This document shows, piece after piece, positions 50,724 to 61,000 of a stretch of DNA of 64,000 nt. The position numbers and the translations under genes are program-made. The notes beneath the pieces are model-generated. The model had not been told where the DNA came from. It saw only the letters and a list, made by a program, of their open reading frames with translations, and did not search any database. The first letter of the stretch is position 1. Every line of letters begins with the position of its first letter. Origin of the DNA: Rhynchopus euleeides (Eukaryota > Euglenozoa > Diplonemea > Diplonemida > Diplonemidae); assembly GCA_963210315.1 (NCBI GenBank), contig OY723295.1:598501-662500 (forward strand), read 5' to 3'.

Positions 50724-51095
50724 AAACATGAGACTCGTCGTCGGCACAAAATACAATCGGTCCACTCGATCCGATCTCGACAGCTGTTGCATTGCACTCC
50801 CACCGTTTGCTGATCATTTCTCCCCCCTCCTTGCCACTCCGCTTGCCAAAAAACCCCCCATCACAGTGTAGAGTATGAAGGAAACCGCGGAGATGACAAG
50901 TGGCACATGTCATTTACATGTAAAATTACAAGTACCACTTGTAAAAGTTACAAGTGGCACTTGTAATTTTACAAGTGGTACTTGTAATTTTACAAGTGGC
51001 ACTTGTAACCATTTTTCACTTGTAATTTTACATGTAAAACCACTTGTAATGTAATTTACTTCAGCGCCGTGTAGCGACATGCCTGGGGGGGGGGG

Positions 51096-51215
51096 GTCAA
51101 AATTGGACCCGGACATCCGGACACCCGGATTTCCGGTCCGGATATGTCCGCCCTGTCCGCCCTGAAATCGCCTAAGGGGCCGGGGGAAATCCAGGAAATT
51201 CGGGAAATCCAGGAA
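51096..51215. repeat. Repeat D, copy 2, diverged
   Basis: Starts GGTCAAAATTGGACCCGGAC and carries CCGGACATCC, CCGGATATGTCC and GGAAATCCAGGAAATTCGGG. It mirrors copy 1 on the other side of element C. Confidence 0.7.
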
Positions 51216-51277
51216 TATGAAGAATCCTCCAAAGAATAAGACAGATACACACACACGCACAGATAACCCGATCATAC

Positions 51278-51868
51278 ACGGTGGGATCTTGTAAATTTTA
51301 CATGTATAACTACAAGTATAATACATGTATTATACATGTATAATACTTGCATGTCAACTATTATACATGTATAATACATGTATATGCCTGAAATATACAT
51401 GTAAAATACATGTATATCAAGTAAAAATACAAGTATAATACTTGCATGTCAACTATTATACTTGTATTTTTACTTGATATACATGTATTTTACATGTATA
51501 TTTCAGGCATTTACATGTATTTTACATGTATAATACTTGTCATGCAAGTATTATACATGTATTTTACTTGTCATGCAAGTATTTTACATGTATAATACTT
51601 GCATGACAAGTATTATACATGTAAAATACATGTAAATGCCTGAAATATACATGTAAAATACATGTATATCAAGTAAAAATACAAGTATAATAGTTGACAT
51701 GCAAGTATTATACTTGTATTTTTACTTGATATACATGTATTTTACATGTATATTTCAGGCATATACATGTATTATACATGTATAATAGTTGACATGCAAG
51801 TATTATACATGTATAATACATGTATATACTTGTAGTTATACATGTAAAATTTACAAGATCCCACCGTG
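51278..51868. mobile_element. Foldback element F, copy 3, complete
   Basis: From CACGGTGGGATCTTGTAAAT to the inverted complement ending CCCACCGTG, flanked by TA on both sides. About 590 bp of TACATGTA, ACTTGCATG and CAAGTATAAT words in nested palindromes, with a TGCCTGAAATATACATG block repeated in both orientations. No coding capacity. Confidence 0.92.
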
Positions 51869-52091
51869 TAGGAAGGGGTGGGGGGGGGGTCATCCACAAC
51901 ACAAGGAGCCTGTGCAGGAAATATCAAAGGCGGAACAGCACAGTGTCGATGAAGGGGCGGAGAGCAATGGAGGCAACAGCAAGAATACAGGACAAAACAA
52001 CGCGCCTCCTCGCAACCAGAGGGTTCTCGGTGCAGGGCACGCGCAGAGCTGCCTTCCCAGCACAACAGGCTTCTGTTGGCAGGGGCGGGCT

Positions 52092-55000
52092 CTAGATATC
52101 GTCATCGTCGTCCTTCCTGTTCTCTGCCATCTCCTCAGTCAGCAGTGCCTCGTGGGCATCGCCGCTTGCCGAGGGGCTGCGCATCCCCAGGTTCTCCTCG
52201 CCGTCCTCCTCGTCCACCTCCGCCTCGAACTGTTTGTTCCACTTCTCGTCCTCAGCCTCGTTCTGCTGCTTGCGCCTCCGCATCGCCAGGAAGGCGAGGA
52301 GGCAGCACGAGCAGCACAGCAGCAGCAGAAGCGGCAGCAGCCAGCACAGCACGCAGTCGTCGTCGCCGTCGCCAGTCGCGGCACGGAAGTCCACCGTCTC
52401 GTTGACTGTCAGAGTGAGGGTCAGCGTCTCTGTGCGTGTGCCGTTCCACCCGGGCACCACCACACGCGACACGCACAAGCCCTGCACCCCATCGTACACG
52501 CACTGCGGCTCGGCAGTGCATGCGGCCTCCGTGGACATGTCGTTGCACTGCACACCCACGCAGGTGGCAGGCTTGCCCACCGCAGGCGTGCCGAGCTGCG
52601 GGGCCCTGCACTTGCACACCCAGTCGCCCTCCTTCGACGGGTCCGGGTCCTCGCACACCTGCCCGGCCGCAGCGCACGCTCCGCGCTCACATGTCGGGCA
52701 CTGCACAGTGCACTCATTCGTCCCACACTTGGCGGGCTTGTTCAGACCGTTCACCCCCGTTTGCGGGAACACACACTGGCACACCCAGTCGCCTGTCTTC
52801 ACGACATCGGGGTCCACGCATGTCTGCCCGCGCGACGTGCACACACTTGCGATGTCCGGTGTCGCGCACTCGCCGGTGAAGGTGCATGTGGCAGGCTTGC
52901 CTGTGCCTTCGCCAGTCGAGGGGTTCGGGCAGCGGCACTTCCAGTCACCGGTTGTGGATGCACGCATGTCCGGGTCGTAGCACTGTGGAGGGTGTGGGTG
53001 GGTGCATGAGGCCACAGCAATCACACAGGCGGGGAGGGCGAACCCAACACACAGCACACATTCGCGTCGAATGATGTGCCTTTGGTGAACACTGTTGTGC
53101 GATTCCCCCATCCCATGAACTGTGCCTACACAACACACATGCATGCGCTCCACTCATGCATCCAAATGCCTAGATGCATATTCCAACACACATGTCCCTG
53201 GCATTGCAACATACAGTCTGCCCAGCGGCGCTGCACGTCCGCGCGATGCTGCTGTCCAGGCACTCGTCCCAGGTGCAGTTGGCTGCAGCTGCCAGTGCCT
53301 TGCCCGTCTGGGGGGCCTTGCACACGCACGTCCAGTCGTTCAGGCTCGTTTCGCTCTGGTCAGGGTCAACGCAGTCCTGGCTGGCAGCGCTACACACGTT
53401 GGCGTTCGCAACCAGCAGGCACTCATCGTGCACTGTGTGGGGTGAGGAGGTGGGAGGTGGCAATGGCTGGCAGCAGGAGGTGGCATACCACACACGGCAC
53501 GTGCCGCAACACCGGCTGCACCCTTTGCTGGCGCAACACACTCGCACCGCCAGTCGCCGACCTGTGTGACGGTCATCCCCGGGTCCACGCAGCGCTGCCC
53601 AGCACCCTTGCAGGCAAAGCCCTTGCCGTCGCCCTTGTCGGCACACGTCGGGCACTTCGCCGCACACTCGTCCAGCTGGCACGTCGCAGGGCCCTGTGCC
53701 CCCTTCGTGACAGTCGTCGCCGGATCGGCGCAGCGGCACTCCCAGTCCCCAGCAGCTGCTGTGTCGGGGTCGAAGCAGTACTGACCCTCGCCCTTACAGG
53801 CTGTTGCGTGGGTCTTGCACTCGTCTCCGTCGCCGTGAGCTGTGGTGGGTGGAAGGGGGTGGCGGGTGTGTGTCGACACCTAGCACCTGCTCTTTTGATG
53901 CGGCCTCCCCTGCACTGCCTTAGGCACACACATGCACATGCACTCCGCTCTCTGTGACTGATTTGCATATGGTACAACCCAGACTTGAGGCGACCTCAAC
54001 TCCCAACTGACACACGCATCATCGCATACCGCAGGTAGCCACCGCACCCTTCTTGCTGCCAGTCGCGTGCGGCGGGCACACGCATTCCCAGTCCCCGAGC
54101 GAGTTGCTTGCCTTGTTCGTATCGCGGCATGTCTGCCCTGCCTTCAGGCAGACAGTGACGTTCAGGCATTCATCCACATCTGCGGTGTGGTGTGATGACG
54201 TGGTGCAGTACAATATATAACCTTATCACAACAAAGACCCGAAGATGTACACCCTTGTTGTACACAGTGCGCAGGAAGATGCACACCATGGAAAGGGTGA
54301 TGTTGGTCCGAAGAGATGGACTGCTTCGACAGGAAGCTCAACAGGCATCTGATCCCTAGTACCCAACCCCACTGGCCACTGAGTTCACATACCACACACA
54401 GCCGGGGCGATCTGCTTCTTGCCGTCGGAGAGCGGGCACCTGCACTCCCAGCTACCCAGCACCGTCGGGGACAGGTCCACGTCGACACACATTTGCCCCT
54501 TCTCGGCGCACACGTTTTCGTACTTCGGCGAAGGCGCTCCTGCAGGGGCAGGCACACTTCCAGCCGCACACGTCTTGCGCTGCTTGGCCACGCACTTCGG
54601 GTTCTGCCTGTTGAACGGTGTGTCAGCCACAAAGCACCAGTCACCGTCCGCCGACCGGTCGGGGTTGCAGCACGCCGTGTGGCACGGCTGCGAGAACCCA
54701 GGCCCCATGCCCAGCAGCCCGCTCTCCGACGATGCCTGCCAGTCGCACGCACACTCGCACCCATCAAGGGTGTACCTGCGGAAGTGCGCACACGTCAGTG
54801 CCCCTGTGGTTGTCGCCGACTTGCACTCGTCGACCACACACCTGTCGACAGGCTTGCCCGCAGCTGTCGCGGTGGCCGGTGCCACACACTGGCACATCCA
54901 GTCACTGAGCTTGTCCATGGACATGTCGGGGTCGGTGCAACCCTGCCCTGCAGCCGTGCACACATTGACGGACCCCCTGCTTGTGCGGGCGCACGTGGGG

Positions 55001-58000
55001 CAGATGTCGTCGCACTCGTTCACAATGCACTTCGCCACCGCCTTCTCGTTTGGTGTGCCGTGGAAGGGGGCGAGGCACGCGCACCGCCAGCTGCTGGCAT
55101 CTGTCACGTTAGCCCCCTGCACGCACTTCTGCCCGGCGGCAGCGCACACCATACGGTTCGCCTCCAAGTCGCACCCGCCTGTGTAGGTGCACGTGGCCAC
55201 GCCACCGACCATCATCCCCTTCGCAGCCTCCGGGCAGTGGCACGTCCAGTCCCCACGGCTCGCCGGGGACGTGCTCTGGTCCACACAGGTCTGCCCGGCA
55301 GCAGCGCACACGTGCCCGTACGTCCCGCATTCGTCGAGCGTGCACGACGCAGCCCCCGCCACGGCAGAGCCGGATGCAGGCGTAAGGCACAGGCACAGCC
55401 AGTCCCCGCTCACCTGCACACCCTTGTTCGGGTCCTCGCAGATCTGCCCCGCCGCCTCGCACACCACGCGGTTCGACACGCACTCGTCCACCTCGCACAC
55501 GGCAGGTGCGCCGACGGCCGTCCCCGTGCCCACCTGGCACTCGCACGACCAGTCGCGCAGGCTGTTGGGGGCGGTGTTCCTGTCAACACAGCTCTGCCCG
55601 GCCGACACACACGTGTGGGCCAGGCCCTGCTGGGCGCACGTCTCGCACTTCTCCTTGCACTCGTCGAGGATGCACTCGGCACGCCCGTTCAGCTTCTCGC
55701 CGGACAGGGGTGCAAGGCACGCGCAGTACCAGTCACCGCTCTTCTCCACACACATCTGCCCCTCCCCGCACTGGCTCCCGAACTTCGTGCAGTTGTTGAC
55801 AGTCTTGCACTGTGCGACAGGCGCCGCGATTGCGCTCCCGTCGTTCGGGTCCGAGCACTGGCACACCCAGTCCCCCAGGGCATCCACGTCCTGCTTTGGG
55901 TCGACGCACCGCTGCCCCGCCTTCGCGCACACCTCGTTGCCGTTTGCCTTCCCCTGCGGCAGCCACTTCTTCTCCACGGTGCACTCGTCCACACTGCAAG
56001 TCGCAAGCTCGCGCTTCCCGGGTGCCCCCACATACGGCCACGAGCACTGGCACACCCAGTCGCCTGTCTTCGTCTTGTCGGGGTCGACGCACATCTGCAC
56101 CGGCTTCTTCTTCGTGTCCAGCATCGACGCGCACATGCGCCTGTTCGCCTCGACAGAGCATTCGTCCATCGAACACACGGCTGCTGCGCCACGCTGCTCC
56201 CCGAAGGCAGGCGCGGCACAGCGGCACCTCCAGTCACCTGTGGCCGCAGGGTCTGTGTTGGGGTCCACGCACTGCTGCTCCGCCGCGACGCACGCGTGCG
56301 TCCGCGACCCGGGCTTCGTCGCACACGACTCGCACGTGGCACGGCACTCGTCCAGCATGCACTTCGCAGGGGCGTTCTTCTTGACTTCCCCGACCTGTGG
56401 CGACACGCAGTGGCACTCCCAGTCACCGGCCGTCGCTGCGCCCGGGTCATAGCATGTCTGCCCAGCCTTCTCGCAGACGCTCGCGACCGCCTTGTCGGCG
56501 CAGTCGCCGATGTACGTGCAGGCCGCCACCTTGGCCACACCCTTTCCGGTGGCGGGGGACGGACAGTGGCACTCCCAGTCACCGCGCTTCGCCTCAGACG
56601 TGTCGGGGTCGTAGCACGTCTGCCCCACCGCACTGCACGTGTGCTCGTGCAGCACGCACTCGTCCAGCGTGCACTTCGCCATCCCAGCCAGCTGCTTCCC
56701 CACTGCAGGCGTGTGGCACGTGCAGTACCAGTCCCCGTCAACAGCACTGTCCGGGTCAGTGCACGTCTGCTCGTTCTTCGTGCACACCAGCCCGGGCCCT
56801 TCGCACTCGTTGTTTGTGCACGTCGCCACAGCCGCAACAGCGCTCCCCGTCTTCCCGCTGGCACAGACGCAACGCCAGTCGTGCGTCTTCGTCGGGTCGG
56901 TGTTGACCTCAACACACGTCTGCCCCGCCTGCAGACACACATTCCCCTTGCCGGTGTTTGCACACGTCGGGCACACCGCCACGCACTCGTCCAGCACGCA
57001 CTGCGCTGCCACCGCCGTCGTGGACACGAAAGGGAGCGGCGTGCCCGCCTGTGTCTGCGGTGCGACACATTCGCAGCGGCCCTCCTTTGTCTTCTGCGGG
57101 GCCGTCACGCACAGCTGCCCGCGTGCAGTGCAGGTCTTCCCGTACTTCGAGCACCACGAGCTGGGCTTGCACACAGCAGGTGCGCCCACCTTTGTCGGCG
57201 TCGGTGTGCCTTCGAAGGTGCGCTCGCACTTGCAGTACCAGTCGTTCTTGCTGGCGGCATCCTTGCTCGGGTCCTCGCAGCGCTGCCCGGCATCGGTGCA
57301 CACCTTCCTGACCTTGTCGTCCTGGCACTCATCCCACACACACGACGCAGGGCGTGCGGTGGCCTCGCCTGTCGCAGGGGCAGGGCACACGCACTTCCAG
57401 TCCCCTGTCCCGCTCGCCACCCGCGTGTTGGAGTCGACGCACGTCTGCCCCACCGCCCCGCACACCTGCGCCAGGCGGCCGTTGTTTGCGAGGCACTCGT
57501 CGATGCGGCACTCTGCAGGGGCAAGCGCCTGCACCCCCACCTGCCCTGCAGGGCACAGGCAGCGCCAGTCCTGCAGGCTTGCGGGTGATGTCGACACGTC
57601 CTCACACCGCTGCCCTGCCGCCTCACAGACGTTGCCTGCCCCCTTGTCGGCACACGTAGGGCACTGTGACGTGCACTCGTTCAGCTTGCACACGGCAGGG
57701 CCCCCACGCGCACTCACCCCGGACGCGGGGTCGACGCACTTGCACACCCAGTCGCCGGCCTTCTTCGGGTCGGGGTCGTAGCACATCTGCCCCACCTGGG
57801 TGCACACCGCAGAGTTCGCGACACACTCCCCGTGCCATGTGGACGTTGCCACTGCCGTGGCCTTCTCGCCCTCTGCCCCTGTCGGGCACACACACTTCCA
57901 GTCCCCCACACCAGGACCGTCGACGCACTGCTGCCCGGCGGCAACGCACACCTGCCCCTTGTCTTTGCACTCGTCTGTCACGCATGTCGCACGCTGCTTC

Positions 58001-61000
58001 ACCCCAGCCGCCCCGAAGGCAGGCGCCACGCACTCGCACCTCCAGTCGCCCAGGCTCTTCGCAGCCGTGTTCGGGTCCACGCACAGCTGTCCCGACCCGC
58101 ACGCCGTCTTTGTTGTCTTTGCGGGCGGGGCGCATGTGCGCATACGGTCCTCCAGCTTCTTCCCACCCACAGGGCACCCCTTCGCCTTGTTCGCCGCGGT
58201 GTCCGCCACAATGCACCAGTCGCCGCCCGCACGGCCCGTCGGGTTGCAGCATCCGGCGTGGCACTCAGAATCAATGCCAGGCCCCGCACCCAGGAAGCTC
58301 AGCCCTGCGTACTTCCAACCGCACTCGCACTCGCACTCGCACCCGTCTGCCGTCACACGCGGCGAGTCCTTGCACGTCACCGCCCCGAAGTTCGTCACAT
58401 CGACGCACTCGTCAACCTGGCACACGGCAACGTTGGCCACCGCCGTGGCACCGCCTGTGCTGCACTTGCACATCCAGTCGTTCGTGGAAGCCACCGCCGT
58501 GTTGGGATCAACGCACAACTGCCCCGCCTGCGTGCACACGTTGCCGCCACCCTTGTTCGCGCACGTCTTGCAGCTTTCCTTGCACTCGTCCAAGACACAG
58601 GCTGCCACCTTCGCCACCTCGAACACGTGGCCCTGCGGGCAGTGGCACTCCCAGTCCCCCGTCGACCCGGGCACAGGCCTCGGGTCGATGCACACCTGCC
58701 CAACCTTCTCGCACACGTGGAAGTTCGCTGGCTTGTTGCATTCGTTCAGCACGCAGCGCGCAGCGTGCCCCACACCGGCCCCAGTCTGCGGTTTTGGGCA
58801 CGTGCACACGTAGTCCCCGAGCGACGAGGGGTCCGTGTTCGGGTCGGTGCACGTCTGCCCTGCGTCACAGGCGGGCGGCGCCCCCTGCAGCGTCACACAC
58901 TCGTCCACGATGCACACAGGGATCCCGAGCGTGCGGGTCCCGACGGCGGGGGGCTTGCACACGCACATCCAGTCGCTGACCGACCGCGCGTCGTGGTTGG
59001 GGTCGTGGCACAGCGTGCCGGTGCGGGTGCACACGTTGCCCTCGCCGTGGTCCGCACACGTGGGGCACACAGTCGCACACTCATCCAGCTGGCACGTTGC
59101 CGCCTGTGCCGTCGCAGACCCCTGCACACCGTGCGTGCAGCGGCACATCCAGTCGTGCAGGGACGTCCCGTCCGTGTTGGGGTCGAAACACTTCTGCCCG
59201 GCCTGAGTGCAGACGTCGTTTTCGCATGTCGTGCAGTTCCCATTGCACTCATCCAGCACACACAATGCCGGCACCCCGACACCTGCCGGCCCTGTAGCCG
59301 GCGCCAGGCACTCGCACTTCCAGTCACCGCGCTTCCGCACGTCGGGGTCGACGCAAGCCTGCCCCTTGTCGCTGCACGTCCGCCGCACCGCCTCCACAGC
59401 ACACTCGCTCTCGCGAGGCGTGCAGTCGGCCGCACCCATCACGGCCTGCGCCACGATGGGGCTGCCCGGCGGGCAGTGGCACTCCCACGTCCCGTTGTTC
59501 GACTGGTCCGCATCGACACACACCTGCCCGAAGGCGTGGCAGTCCTTCTCGTGCTGTGCGCACTCGTCCTCCGTACACACCGCAGGCCCCTTCGCGGCAC
59601 TCCCGACCGCAGGGGGCGCACACCTGCACTCCCAGTCGTCCTTTTTCGTCCACTTCGGGTCCACGCACAGCTGCCCAGTCGCGCACGCCTTCTTGTTCTG
59701 GTCGATGGAGCACTCATCCACTTCGCACTCAGCTGGGTTCGCCACCGCCGTCTGGTTGCTCCCAGGGCACTGGCACACCCAGTTCCCGAGGTGGTTGTAC
59801 GACGTGTCGGGGTCCACGCACGTCTGCCCCTTCTTCTCGCACTCGTTCTTCGCCCCCTTGGCCAGCACAGCGGTGATGTTCCCGAACACCTCCTTGCACT
59901 CGTCCACCGTGCACCGCGCAGGTGACCCCGCCCTCGACACCTTCTCGTTCGGCGGCGGGCAGAAGCACCGCCAGAATCCCTCGAGCCCGAGCTCCTCGTC
60001 AACGCACGTCTGCCCGGCACCGCGGCACGTCTCTCCGAACAGCGTGCACTCGTCGAGCGTGCACTTCGCAGGCGCCGCCACCGCACTCCCCGCCCACGGC
60101 GCAGCGCACTGGCACTCCCAGTCGTTCAGCGACGAGGCGGCGGTGTCCTTGTCGACACACGTCTGCCCCTTTGCCGTGCACACCACACCGTGCACGTCGC
60201 ACTCGTCCACCATGCACTGCGCGACGGAGCCTGTCGACTGCCCCTTGCTCGGCGCCTTGCACTCGCAGCGCCAGTCCCCCAGCACCTTGGGGTTCGGGTC
60301 CACACAGTCCTGTCCGGCCGTCACGCATGTAGACCGGTGCACGTCGCACTCATTCTCCTGGCACACGGCGGCAGCGCCGACCTGTGACCCAGACGCAGGC
60401 GCAACGCAGCGGCACTCCCACGAGTTCAGCCCAGTCAGGGGGTCCTTGTTCACATCGACGCACGTCTGCCCCGCATCGGTGCAGGCAGATCCGGCACATG
60501 TCGAGCACTGCGACACACACTCGTCCAGCGCGCACGCTGCTGCAGCCATCGCACCCGGCGCGCCCGTAGCCGGGGGCAGGCACAGGCACCGCCAGTCGCC
60601 CTTCTTTGCCTTGTCGGGGTCGTCACACACCTGCCCTGCGGACGTGCACACGTCGCTGACCGTCGGGTCTTCGCACTCCCCAACCATCTTGCACGACGCC
60701 GCCTTCTGCTTCCCGGGGGGCCCCACCTCGGGTGCCGGGCACAGGCACTCCCAGTCGTTCAGGCTCTTCTCGCCCTTGTGGGTGTCGGCACACACCTGCC
60801 CGTGGGTGATGCACACGTGCCCGTGGCTCTTGCACTCGTCCACGATGCACACCGCCAGGCCCTTCTTCGCCTTCCCGCTCGCAGGCGCCTGGCAGTGGCA
60901 CTCCCAGTCGCTCAGGCTGTTCGCCGCCTTGTTCGGGTCGACGCACGTCTGCCCCGCGGCCGCACACACATGGCGCGCACGCTCGCACTCGTCCACAGAG

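Larger units (their letters stand above)
47711..51071 (+). mobile_element. Element A: 3.36-kb TA-flanked transposon with four overlapping frames
   Basis: Ends CACGGCGCTGAAGTAA and its inverted complement. Arrays of ACAAGTGG, CACTTGT and TTACATGTAA follow on both sides (47735-47865 and 50895-51055). TA flanks it at 47709-47710 and 51072-51073. Copy 1 of element C has a single TA at the same place (29521-29522), so both limits and the duplication are proved inside the window. The tip CACGG, the TA duplication and the subterminal words match foldback element F, which may be a non-autonomous relative. It carries plus-strand frames at 47995, 48425, 48802 and about 49500-50723. I cannot assign a superfamily. 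Confidence 0.92.
46924..51085. mobile_element. TIR element C, copy 2, interrupted by element A
   Basis: The left part 46924-47710 and right part 51074-51085 match copy 1 (28666-29534) nearly base for base, including two H units (47255-47314 and a partial at 47389-47423) and the GTCGAC block. It sits in a G run, so its 9-bp duplication can only be nine G. Repeat D copies lie on both sides. Confidence 0.9.

Noticed and set aside
47711-51071. Element A as a Polinton or virus-like element
   Set aside because: No polymerase, integrase, capsid or packaging motif is visible, the element is only 3.4 kb, and the target duplication is TA.
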